From Aeromicrobium yanjiei (GTDB taxonomy: Bacteria > Actinomycetota > Actinomycetes > Propionibacteriales > Nocardioidaceae), in contig NZ_CP045737.1 in assembly GCF_009649075.1 (NCBI RefSeq), positions 372,001-436,000 on the forward strand: DNA of 64,000 nt. Direction: 5' to 3'. The position numbers were made by a program, and so were the translations under genes. The notes beneath the pieces were generated by a model, which was not told where the DNA came from, ran no database searches, and saw only the letters and a program-made list of their open reading frames with translations. This document shows, piece by piece, positions 46,911-55,509 of the stretch (position 1 is the stretch's first letter; every line of letters begins with the position of its first letter).

Positions 46911-49376
46911 GTGAGCGACCACCTCGACGTCCTGCGCGAGCAGATGCGCTACATCGACGTCGACCCGTACTCGGTCGCGTCGACCGCGATCCGGTTCGGC
47001 TTCCCGGGGGCGCTCGACCTGCTGTCGCTGATGGCGACCGACGGGCGCGAGGACTACGCGTCGCTGACCGCGACTGCCGAGCGGTTCGCGGCGTCGGGCG
47101 CCCTGCGTGCCCCCGACGAGCTGCGCGAGCGGTACGCCGCACGCCCCGTCGGCGCGCTCGCGCAGGCGCTGGTCGGACGCGCGTACCGCGACCCCGACTA
47201 CGCGTCCTCCGCACGGATGCACCGTCTGGCCCACGCCCTCGGACCCGTCGACGACCAGCCCACGGGCTTTCCGCGGCTGCTGCTGCAGACCCAGCTCGCA
47301 GCGGGTCAGCACGCCTTCCTCGACGCCCTGCTGGCCGACGACCCCACGCTCGCGGACGACCACCTGGCCTGGGTGATCCGCACCGACCGGCTCGGCCCCG
47401 CCGTGACCGGCGCGGCGTTCGACGCCCGCCGGTGGAGCGAGTCGTTCACCGAGATCTTCGCTCCGCACGGGGTGACGCCCGTGCGCCTCGGCGACTCGGA
47501 CCGTCCGGTGTTCGATCGTCTCGAGACGGCCGCCGTCCCGCCGGCCGTCGACCCGGGGGACGGGCCGCTGGTCACGGTCGTGATGTCCGTCTACGCCCCC
47601 GACGAGAGCCTCGAGACCGCGGTGCGCTCGATCCTGGCGCAGACCTGGACCGCGTTCGAGCTGCTGGTCGTCGACGACTGCTCCCCGGCGGAGTTCACCG
47701 CCCGCATCGACGCGGTGGCCGACTGGGACCCCCGCGTCCGGGTCCTGCGCATGGCCGAGAACGGCGGGACGTACCCGATCCGCAACCGGGCCCTTGCCGA
47801 GGCCCGCGGCGAGCTCATGACGTTCCAGGACTCCGATGACTGGTCCCATCCCGAGCGGCTGGCCCGCCAGGTGGCGGTGCTGGTCGACCGTCCCGAGGTC
47901 GTGGCCACGCTGAGCTCGTGGGTGCGCCTCACGCCCGATCTCGTGCTCAACCGGGTCGGCTACGGCGCGACCCGCGTGAACGCCTCGTCCATGATGTTCC
48001 GCATCGCGCCGGTGCGTGAGCGGCTCGGCGGCTTCGACCCCGTGCGCAAGGACGCGGACTCGGAGTTCCGCAACCGGCTCGAGACGGTCTTCGGCGAGGA
48101 GGCCGTCGTCCCGCTGCCCGACATGTGCGCGGTCGCCCAGCTGACTGCCGACTCGCTGTCCCGCGACGACTTCTCCTTCGGCTGGCGGGCGGCGACCCGT
48201 GACGCGTACGGGGTCGACGCGGGCCACTGGCACCACCGCATCGCCGCGGGCCGGGTCTCGCCGTTCCTCGACCCGCAAGGGCCGCGCCGGTTCCCCGCGC
48301 CGGCCTCGTTCCTGACCCGCACTCCGGCGCCCGTGACGTGCGACGTCGCGTACGTCAGCGACTGGCGCACCCGCATTAACCGCTACGACGCGGCACCACG
48401 TCGCGTGCGCGCGCTGACCGAGGCCGGGCTCGACGTCCACCTCGGCCAGGCGATGAGCCTGCGCCATGCCTTCCGCATCCGGCGCAACACGTTGCCCGAC
48501 GTCCTGGACATGCGCGCGTCCGGTGAGGTCGGCTGGCTGGTCTGGACGGAGCCCGTCCACGCCGGGGTCACCTTCGTCGACTCCCCGGAGCTGCTGATGT
48601 TCCCGCGCAGCACCGAGGGGGTGCGGCTGACCACGGGGCGGCTCGTCGTGGCGGCCGGCACGCCGACGCGGGTGCCCCAGCGGGACTGGACGCTGTACGA
48701 CCCGGCCACGGTCGAGCGGGCGGGCCGCGAGCTGTTCGGCGTGGACGTCGAGTGGTTGCCGGCACACGACGGCGTCGCGGCCGATCTGCGCAGCCATGGT
48801 GCAACGGCGACGATCCTGCCGCCGCGCAGCATCGGCGTGGTCGACCCGGGGGCGCGGCGGGGCAGTGGGGCCCGCCCGCGGCCGGTCGTCGCGACCGCGC
48901 AGCTCGAGCGGATGAGCAAGAACCGCCTGAAGGGCACGCAGATCGTGCAGTGCCTGCCCCCCGACGCGGGCTACGACGTGCGGATCCTCGACGATGACGA
49001 CGTCGTGCCCGGCCTGTTCCGCAAGAATCCCGTCCCCGAGACCTGGACCCTCGTCCATGGCGTCCCCCTCGCGGACTTCCTGTCCGAGGTCGACTTCTAC
49101 GTCGGCTACGCACCTGACGCGTGGGGCACGGCTCCGACGTGGCCCATGCTGCAGGCACTCGCGGCGGGCGCGGTCCTGGTCGTCGACCCCCGGCACCGCC
49201 CGGCGCTCGGTGACGCCGCGGTCTACGCCGACCCGGCCGGCGTCCGCGGCGTCGTGGACGCGCTGGCCGCCGACGCGACGGCGTACGCGGCGCAGCGGGC
49301 GAGGGGCGACGCCTTCGTCCGCTCCGAGCTGGACCCCGCCCGGTTCGCCGCGTTCGTGGCCGGTCTGCGCGGCTGA
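46911..49376 (+). CDS. Large GT2 glycosyltransferase with N- and C-terminal flanking domains, copy 1
   Basis: 821 residues from GTG 46911 (CGGGAGAG upstream). N-terminal helical domain (about 1-210) of unknown role, GT2 domain (about 219-440: VMSVYAPDESLETAVRSILA, VVDDCSPAEFT, FQDSDDWSHPERLARQ with the DxDD metal site, GGFDPVRKDAD), and a C-terminal region (about 470-821) that looks like a second, GT-B-like half (GYAPDAWGTAPTWPMLQALAAGAVLVVDP, quoted in part). No membrane helices. Likely builds a surface polysaccharide. The next gene is a full-length paralogue. Confidence 0.87.
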   Translation: MSDHLDVLREQMRYIDVDPYSVASTAIRFGFPGALDLLSLMATDGREDYASLTATAERFAASGALRAPDELRERYAARPVGALAQALVGRAYRDPDYASSARMHRLAHALGPVDDQPTGFPRLLLQTQLAAGQHAFLDALLADDPTLADDHLAWVIRTDRLGPAVTGAAFDARRWSESFTEIFAPHGVTPVRLGDSDRPVFDRLETAAVPPAVDPGDGPLVTVVMSVYAPDESLETAVRSILAQTWTAFELLVVDDCSPAEFTARIDAVADWDPRVRVLRMAENGGTYPIRNRALAEARGELMTFQDSDDWSHPERLARQVAVLVDRPEVVATLSSWVRLTPDLVLNRVGYGATRVNASSMMFRIAPVRERLGGFDPVRKDADSEFRNRLETVFGEEAVVPLPDMCAVAQLTADSLSRDDFSFGWRAATRDAYGVDAGHWHHRIAAGRVSPFLDPQGPRRFPAPASFLTRTPAPVTCDVAYVSDWRTRINRYDAAPRRVRALTEAGLDVHLGQAMSLRHAFRIRRNTLPDVLDMRASGEVGWLVWTEPVHAGVTFVDSPELLMFPRSTEGVRLTTGRLVVAAGTPTRVPQRDWTLYDPATVERAGRELFGVDVEWLPAHDGVAADLRSHGATATILPPRSIGVVDPGARRGSGARPRPVVATAQLERMSKNRLKGTQIVQCLPPDAGYDVRILDDDDVVPGLFRKNPVPETWTLVHGVPLADFLSEVDFYVGYAPDAWGTAPTWPMLQALAAGAVLVVDPRHRPALGDAAVYADPAGVRGVVDALAADATAYAAQRARGDAFVRSELDPARFAAFVAGLRG

Positions 49377-49406
49377 CTGGACGGCGCGAGTGACTAGGCT
49401 GCACGA

Positions 49407-51908
49407 GTGATCGGACGAGCGAAGACGACCGAAGCCCTGCCCGACCGGCTGGAGGTCCTGCGGAGGCAGGCTCGCTACATCGGGGTCGGCCCCTACGCGG
49501 TCGCGGCGATCGCACTGCGGTTCGGCTTCGCCGACGCGCTGGACCTCGTCTCGCTGATGGCCACCGACGGGCGGCTGGACCACGCGGGCGTCACGAAGGC
49601 CTGCGACGACTTCATCGCGACCGGGCAGCTGCACGCCGACGACGAGCTGCGGGCCGCGTTCAGCGCCCGCGGCATCGGTGCGGTGGCCCGGGTCCTGGTC
49701 GGTCGGCAGTACCGCGATCCCGACTTCGGCTCCGCCGCGCGGATGCATCGCTTCGCTCATGCGCTGGGGCCGATCGCGGACCAGCCGTTCCACTTCCCGG
49801 GGCTGCTGGTGCAGACCAACCTCGCGGCGGGCCAGCACGACTACGTGGCCAGGATCCTGGCCGAGGACCCCGACATCGCCGACGAGCAGACGCACTGGGT
49901 CGTCCGCACCGACCGCCTCTCGCCGCGTGCCACCGGCGAGGCGTTCGATGCCGAGGCGTGGTGCGCATCGTTCAACGAGGTGTTCGCCCCGGAGTCGCTG
50001 GCCCCGGTCCGCATCGGGGCGGGACCCGGCCCGCTGTTCGACCGGCTCGAGGTCGCCGACCGCTCGGCCCTGCCGGCCGTGGACTCCTCGGCGGGCCCGC
50101 TGGTCACGGTGATCATGTCGGTCTACGCACCCGACCACAGCCTCGACACCGCGGTCCGCTCGATCCTGGACCAGACGTGGTCCCGCCTCGAGCTGCTCGT
50201 CGTCGACGACTGCTCCCCGGCCGAGCACACCGCCCGGATCGACGCGCTGGCCGAGCTGGACCCACGGATCCGGGTGCTGCACATGCCCGAGAACGGCGGC
50301 ACCTACCAGATCCGCAACGCCGCGCTCCGGCACGCCCGCGGGGAGCTGGTCACGTTCCAGGACTCTGACGACTGGTCCCACCCCGAGCGACTGGCCCGGC
50401 AGGTCGCGGTCCTGCAGCAGCGCCCCGAGGTCGTGGCGTCCCTGACCACCGCGGTCCGCATGCCCTCCGACCTGACGCTCAACCTGGTCGGTTACGCCCC
50501 GACCCGCGTCAACGTCTCGTCGCTCATGTTCCGCCGCACCGAGGTGCTCGAGCGTCTTGGCGGCTTCGACCCCGTGCGCAAGGGCGCGGACACCGAGTTC
50601 TGGCGCCGCCTCGAGATCGTCTTCGGCGAGGACGCCGTCGTGGCCCTGCCCGACGTCGCCGCCGTCACGCAGCTGACGACCGACTCGCTGTCCCGCGACG
50701 ACTACGCATTCGGCTGGCGTGCGGCCACCCGGCTCGCGTACACGACCGGCTACCGCCACTGGCACCAGCAGATCGCGGCCGGCGCCTCCCCGTTCCGCGA
50801 TCCCGATCCGGCCTCGCCGCGTCCGTTCGCGGCACCTCGGGCATTCCTCGGCCGACAGGTCGAGCCGGTGACCTGCGACGTCGCGTACATCAGCGACTGG
50901 CGGGTCGGCGTGCACCGCTACGACGGGGCCGTCCCGCGGGTGCGGTCCCTGATCGAGGCCGGGCTCGACGTGCAGCTCGGCGAGTCGATCGCCCTGCGCC
51001 ATGCGTTCCGCAATCCCCGTCAGCCGCTGCCCGAGGTGCTCGAGATGCGCGCTGCCGGCGACGTCGGCTGGCTGCTGTGGACCGAGCCGGTGGACGCCGC
51101 GGTGACCGTCGTGGATTCGCCCGAGCTGTTGATGTTCCCACGTGACGCGGCCGGCGTCCGGGTGACGACCCGCCGCCTCGTGGTGCTGGCCGGCTGCGGA
51201 CCCCGGCTGGACAACGGCGGCGAGCTGTACGACGCGCGGACGGTCGAGCGCCGCGGGCGTGACCTGCTCGGGGTCGACGTCGAGTGGTGGCCGGCGGACG
51301 CTGAGGTCGCGCAGGCGTTGCGGGCTGCCGGCGCCAACGGGACGATCCTGTCGCCGCGACCGTTCGGCGTCGCCAGCGCGGCCGACCGGCTCGAGCCCGG
51401 GATGCACTCGCCGCCCACCTTGGGCATGGCGTACATCGAGCGCGAGGCGAGGGACCGGCTCAAGGGAATGCGGATCGCCGCGGCCCTGCCGCCCGGCGGC
51501 CCCTACGACGTCCGCGTCCTCGACGAGGACGGCGTCGTGCCGCGGCTGTTCGTCAAGAATCCCGTGCCGGACAACTGGACCGCGGTCAAGGGCGTGTCCG
51601 TCGCGGAGTTCCTGCGCGACATCGACGTCTTCGTCGGCCACACGCCCGAGGCCTGGGGCGCCGTGGCGCTGCAGCCGATGCTCGAGGCCCTCGCCGTCGG
51701 GGCGGTGCTGGTCGTCGACGAGCGGCACCGTCGTGCGTTCGGGGACGCTGCGCTCTACGGTGCGCCCGAGGACGTCATCGGGCTCGTGGAGCCCATGGTC
51801 GCCGATCCGGCGCGCTGGCAGGCCCAGCGCGAGCGCGGTCTGCAGTTCGCCCGCACGGTGCTCGACCCGGCCGACTTCGCGGCGTACGTCGCGAGCCTTC
51901 GCCCCTGA
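49407..51908 (+). CDS. Large GT2 glycosyltransferase, copy 2 (tandem paralogue)
   Basis: 833 residues from GTG 49407. Colinear with copy 1 over its whole length (LRFGFADALDLVSLMATDGR; VIMSVYAPDHSLDTAVRSIL; FQDSDDWSHPERLARQ; GGFDPVRKGAD; TPEAWGAVALQPMLEA). TAGGCT ends 7 nt before the GTG and no Shine-Dalgarno is seen, so a leaderless transcript is possible. Same metal site and the same unusual flanking domains. Probably acts in the same polymer as copy 1 with another acceptor or donor. Confidence 0.87.
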   Translation: MIGRAKTTEALPDRLEVLRRQARYIGVGPYAVAAIALRFGFADALDLVSLMATDGRLDHAGVTKACDDFIATGQLHADDELRAAFSARGIGAVARVLVGRQYRDPDFGSAARMHRFAHALGPIADQPFHFPGLLVQTNLAAGQHDYVARILAEDPDIADEQTHWVVRTDRLSPRATGEAFDAEAWCASFNEVFAPESLAPVRIGAGPGPLFDRLEVADRSALPAVDSSAGPLVTVIMSVYAPDHSLDTAVRSILDQTWSRLELLVVDDCSPAEHTARIDALAELDPRIRVLHMPENGGTYQIRNAALRHARGELVTFQDSDDWSHPERLARQVAVLQQRPEVVASLTTAVRMPSDLTLNLVGYAPTRVNVSSLMFRRTEVLERLGGFDPVRKGADTEFWRRLEIVFGEDAVVALPDVAAVTQLTTDSLSRDDYAFGWRAATRLAYTTGYRHWHQQIAAGASPFRDPDPASPRPFAAPRAFLGRQVEPVTCDVAYISDWRVGVHRYDGAVPRVRSLIEAGLDVQLGESIALRHAFRNPRQPLPEVLEMRAAGDVGWLLWTEPVDAAVTVVDSPELLMFPRDAAGVRVTTRRLVVLAGCGPRLDNGGELYDARTVERRGRDLLGVDVEWWPADAEVAQALRAAGANGTILSPRPFGVASAADRLEPGMHSPPTLGMAYIEREARDRLKGMRIAAALPPGGPYDVRVLDEDGVVPRLFVKNPVPDNWTAVKGVSVAEFLRDIDVFVGHTPEAWGAVALQPMLEALAVGAVLVVDERHRRAFGDAALYGAPEDVIGLVEPMVADPARWQAQRERGLQFARTVLDPADFAAYVASLRP

Positions 51909-51914
51909 GGAGGG

Positions 51915-53174
51915 TTACAGGCGCTCGACGCCCGGCGCGTCGGTCGCACCCTTGGTGTCGAACAGGACCCGGGCCGTCGCGGCGATGTGCGCGAGGTCGT
52001 AGTCGCGGTGGTTCTGCAGCAGCACCGTCACGTCGGCCGTGCGCAGCGCCTCGTCGAGATCGTCCGCGCGGGTGACCGCGACCCCGCCGGGGGTCCAGGA
52101 GTCGACGTGGGGATCGTGGAAGAGCAGGTTCGCGGCCTTGTCGCGCAGCAGGCCGGCGAGCGGGGTCGCGGGCGACTCGCGCTGATCGGCGATGTTGGGC
52201 TTGTAGGTCACGCCGAGCAGCAGGATCGTCGAGCCGTTGAGCGCCCGGCCGGCGTCGTTGAGCAGGTCCGCGACGCGGTCCACGACGTACGCGGGCATCT
52301 GCAGGTTGATCGACTGGGCGAGCTCGACGAACTGGAACGGCCGTCCGAGCGTCGAGCGGACCTTGAACGACAGGTAGTTGGGGTCGATCGGGATGCAGTG
52401 GCCGCCGACGCCGGGCCCCGGGTAGAAGGCCTGGAAGCCGAAGGGCTTGGTCGCCGCGTTGCGGATGACCTCCCACAGGTCGATGTCCATCTCGTGGCAG
52501 AACTGCGCCATCTCGTTGACCAGGGCGATGTTGATGTGCCGGTACGTGTTCTCCAGCAGCTTGGTCATCTCGGCCTCGCGCGTGCCCTTGGACGGCACGA
52601 CGGTGTCGATGAACCGGCTGTAGAACGCGGTCGCGACCTTGGTGGACTCCGGGGTGTGGCCGCCGACGACCTTGGGGGTGTTGGCGATCCCGTACGTGGG
52701 GTTGCCCGGATCGACCCGCTCGGGGCTGAACGCGAGGTGGAAGTCCACGCCTGCGACGAGCCCGCCCTCCTCGAGGATCGGGCGGACGACCTCGTCCGTC
52801 GTGCCGGGGTACGTCGTGGACTCCAGGACCACGAGGTGCCCGGGGCGCAGCTGGCGCGCGATCGTCGTGGTCGCCGAGACGACCGCGCCGAGATCGGGCT
52901 CGCCGTCGATCGACAGGGGCGTCGGGACGCAGATGACGATCGCGTCGGCGTCCGCGAGGACGGACTCGTCGGTCGAGGCGGTGAACCCCAGCGAGAGCAT
53001 CTCGGCGATGTCGGCGTCCGACAGGTCGTCGATGTGGCTGCGCCCGTCGTTGAGCGTCTGGACCATCGCGGCGTTGACGTCGAAGCCGGTGACCGTGAGG
53101 CCCGATCGTGCGGCCTGCTGCGCGAGGGGGAGACCGACGTAGCCGAGTCCGATGATGGCCATGTCGACGGACAA
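51915..53174 (-). CDS. Nucleotide-sugar dehydrogenase (UDP-GlcNAc/UDP-ManNAc 6-dehydrogenase, WbpA-like)
   Basis: 419 residues from TTG 53174, chosen because AAGGAG lies 6 nt upstream; ATG 53162 would be 18 nt from it. NAD-binding GLGYVGLPLA, SPERVDPG, KLLENTYRHINIALVNE, and the active site GPGVGGHCIPIDPNYLS with the catalytic Cys, then VTYKPNIADQRESPA. The GHCIPxDPxYL form fits the WbpA/WecC group acting on UDP-HexNAc more than UDP-glucose dehydrogenase. Produces a uronic acid donor for the surrounding polysaccharide locus. Confidence 0.92.
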   Translation of the reverse strand: MSVDMAIIGLGYVGLPLAQQAARSGLTVTGFDVNAAMVQTLNDGRSHIDDLSDADIAEMLSLGFTASTDESVLADADAIVICVPTPLSIDGEPDLGAVVSATTTIARQLRPGHLVVLESTTYPGTTDEVVRPILEEGGLVAGVDFHLAFSPERVDPGNPTYGIANTPKVVGGHTPESTKVATAFYSRFIDTVVPSKGTREAEMTKLLENTYRHINIALVNEMAQFCHEMDIDLWEVIRNAATKPFGFQAFYPGPGVGGHCIPIDPNYLSFKVRSTLGRPFQFVELAQSINLQMPAYVVDRVADLLNDAGRALNGSTILLLGVTYKPNIADQRESPATPLAGLLRDKAANLLFHDPHVDSWTPGGVAVTRADDLDEALRTADVTVLLQNHRDYDLAHIAATARVLFDTKGATDAPGVERL

Positions 53175-53211
53175 GGCGTGCTCCTTCAGTGGTGGAACTG
53201 CTGCGTGCGGA

Positions 53212-53235
53212 AGGTTACCCCACCTCCGCTAGTCT
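53212..53235. promoter_or_regulatory. Divergent -10 elements for dehydrogenase and acyltransferase genes
   Basis: TAACCT on the reverse strand (53217-53212) faces the dehydrogenase; TAGTCT (53230-53235) faces the acyltransferase. Both resemble actinobacterial -10 hexamers; clear -35 boxes are not seen. Confidence 0.4.
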
Positions 53236-53297
53236 GACCGGGGCCCGGGCGCCCGGGACAGGTCGACAACCAGGCGCGAAAGACGGAGCCCCAGACG

Positions 53298-55409
53298 ATG
53301 GCAGCTGTGACCGGGCGGCATCGCGCCGAGCGGCCCACCCGACGACCTGACCACGGGCGCACCCTGCGGCTGGACATCGAGGGCATGCGGGCGATCGCCG
53401 TCGTCGCGGTGCTGCTGTTCCACGCGGGACTGCCGTGGGCGGCCGGCGGCTTCGTCGGGGTCGACGTGTTCTTCGTGCTGTCGGGCTTCTTGATCACCGG
53501 TCTGCTCGCGCGGGAGATCTCGCGCAGCGGACGGATCCGCATCGGCACCTTCTGGGCCCGCAGGGTCAAGCGGCTCCTGCCCGCAGGTGCGGTGGTGCTC
53601 GTGTTCTCGGCCGTCGTGGCGTACGTCTACCTGCCGATCACGCAGCGCGACGAGTTCGGCGGTGACATCGTCGCGGCCGCGCTGTACGTCGTGAACTGGC
53701 GGCTCGCGGAGCGTTCGGTGGACTACCTCGCCGAGGACGTCGGGGCGTCGCCCGTGCAGCACTACTGGTCGCTGTCGGTCGAGGAGCAGTTCTACGTCCT
53801 GTGGCCGCTGCTGATGCTCGCGGTCGCGGTGCTGGCCGCCCGCCGGTGGAGGGGCGTGGCGTTCGGGGTGCTGGGGCTCGTGACGGCCGCTTCCTTCGCG
53901 TGGTCCGTGGTCCAGTCCCACAGCCACCCGGGGACCGCATTCTTCGTCTCGACCACGCGCGTCTGGGAGCTCGGTGTCGGCGCGCTGCTGGCCCTGGCGG
54001 CCACACGGGTCGCGGCGCTTCCCGCGGCCGTGCGAGCCGCGGGGGGCTGGGTGGGCCTGGCCCTCATCGCGTACGCGGTGCTCGTCTTCGACGCCGGGAC
54101 GACCTGGCCCGGTGCCAACGCCCTGGTGCCGACCGTCGGCGCCGCCCTCATGATCGCGTCGGGCCTCGCCACCACGCCGGGATCGCCCCAACGGATGCTG
54201 AGCCTCGCGCCGATGGTGTGGATCGGCGGTCTGTCCTACTCGATCTATCTGTGGCACTGGCCGGTGCTCGTGGCCGCGCAGGCCCACGACCCCGATCTCG
54301 CGCAGGGCTGGGTCGTCGCCCTCGTGCTGGCGTCGATCGCGCCGGCGTGGCTGTGCCACCGCCTGATCGAGAACCCGGTCCGCTTCGGGGCGGCGTTCCG
54401 GTCCACCGGCCGGGCGCTCGGGTTAGGCGCGGCGCTCACCGCGGCGGGCGTCGCGGCGGGCCTCGTGCTCGCGACGAGCAGCGGCTCGACCGACCTCACC
54501 GAGGCGACGCTCCCGGACAGCCCGGGCGCAGCGATCCTGGAGACCGTGCAGGGACAGGTCACGCAGTGGAGCGATCTGCAGACGGCCGATCCCATCCGCC
54601 CGCTGCCGGGGGACGCCGAGCGGGACATGCCCCCGCCGGACGAGCAGCGCTCGTGCCAGACCCGGTTCGGCGACGCGACGGCGCGCACGTGCGTGTTCGG
54701 GGACCCGGACGGGGACCGGACGGTGGTGATCACGGGCGACTCCAAGATGCAGGTGTGGCTGACCGCGCTGGACGACATCGCGGCGGACGAGGGCTGGCGA
54801 CTCGTGCAGCTCACCAAGTCCGGCTGCGCGTTCGCCGACCACACGCGCGGCACGGACATCGACCGTGACTGTCTCGCCTGGGGCAGGGCGGCGCTCCGCA
54901 CGATCCTCGACCTCGAGCCCGACCTGGTGATCACCTCGCAGCGGCACGGCACGGCGTACGAGCCGGGCACCAAGAGACTCACGCAGGCAGCGATGGTCGA
55001 CGGACTGTCGACGTACTGGGGCGCGATCACCGCGCGGGACATCCCGCTCGTCACGATCCTGGACAACCCCAGCCCGGACCGGGAGGTGCACGAGTGCGTC
55101 GCGCAGCACCCGTTCGCACTCGACCAGTGCGCCTTCGACAAGGAGCGCGGCATCGCGGTGTCGGCGGCGGCTGCGCAGCGGGCCGCGGCCGACCGCGTCG
55201 GGGGAGTGGGCATCGTGGACCTGACCGACGTGATCTGCCCCGATGCCGGCCGGTGCGCACCGGTCATCGGCAACGTGCTGGCGTACCGGCAGGGGACCCA
55301 CCTCACCCGGTCGTACGTCGACTCGATGCGTCCGCAGCTGGCGGCGGCGCTGGCCCGGGCGACGGACGGTGCGCTGGGGGCCGGCGACGGGCGCCCCCGC
55401 TCGGGGTGA
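53298..55409 (+). CDS. OafA-type acyltransferase 3 with C-terminal SGNH domain, copy 1
   Basis: 703 residues from ATG 53298 with ACGGAG upstream. Acyltransferase_3 membrane domain (about 20-390, ten or so helices): RLDIEGMRAIAVVAVLLFHAG with the conserved R/E-x10-H motif, GGFVGVDVFFVLSGFLITGLL, HYWSLSVEEQFYVLWPLL, YSIYLWHWP and LIENPVR. After a linker, an SGNH domain (about 430-690) with VVITGDSKMQVW and later GTHLTRSYVDS. Transfers an acyl group, usually acetyl, across the membrane onto a surface glycan. Tandem paralogue follows. Confidence 0.93.
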   Translation: MAAVTGRHRAERPTRRPDHGRTLRLDIEGMRAIAVVAVLLFHAGLPWAAGGFVGVDVFFVLSGFLITGLLAREISRSGRIRIGTFWARRVKRLLPAGAVVLVFSAVVAYVYLPITQRDEFGGDIVAAALYVVNWRLAERSVDYLAEDVGASPVQHYWSLSVEEQFYVLWPLLMLAVAVLAARRWRGVAFGVLGLVTAASFAWSVVQSHSHPGTAFFVSTTRVWELGVGALLALAATRVAALPAAVRAAGGWVGLALIAYAVLVFDAGTTWPGANALVPTVGAALMIASGLATTPGSPQRMLSLAPMVWIGGLSYSIYLWHWPVLVAAQAHDPDLAQGWVVALVLASIAPAWLCHRLIENPVRFGAAFRSTGRALGLGAALTAAGVAAGLVLATSSGSTDLTEATLPDSPGAAILETVQGQVTQWSDLQTADPIRPLPGDAERDMPPPDEQRSCQTRFGDATARTCVFGDPDGDRTVVITGDSKMQVWLTALDDIAADEGWRLVQLTKSGCAFADHTRGTDIDRDCLAWGRAALRTILDLEPDLVITSQRHGTAYEPGTKRLTQAAMVDGLSTYWGAITARDIPLVTILDNPSPDREVHECVAQHPFALDQCAFDKERGIAVSAAAAQRAAADRVGGVGIVDLTDVICPDAGRCAPVIGNVLAYRQGTHLTRSYVDSMRPQLAAALARATDGALGAGDGRPRSG

Positions 55410-55509
55410 CGGTGGTCACCGCCGCCGCGCGCGGTCCCCGGTCGGCTTTCGCAGATCCGATAACCTGTCCGAGGCCCACGGCCCGTCCTGACCGATCGAC
55501 CCCGCCCAG

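Noticed and set aside
46794-51728. 1644-codon reverse-strand open frame
   Set aside because: It runs antisense to two well-supported glycosyltransferases and has a low-complexity Arg/Gly/His/Asp composition typical of shadow frames in high-GC DNA.
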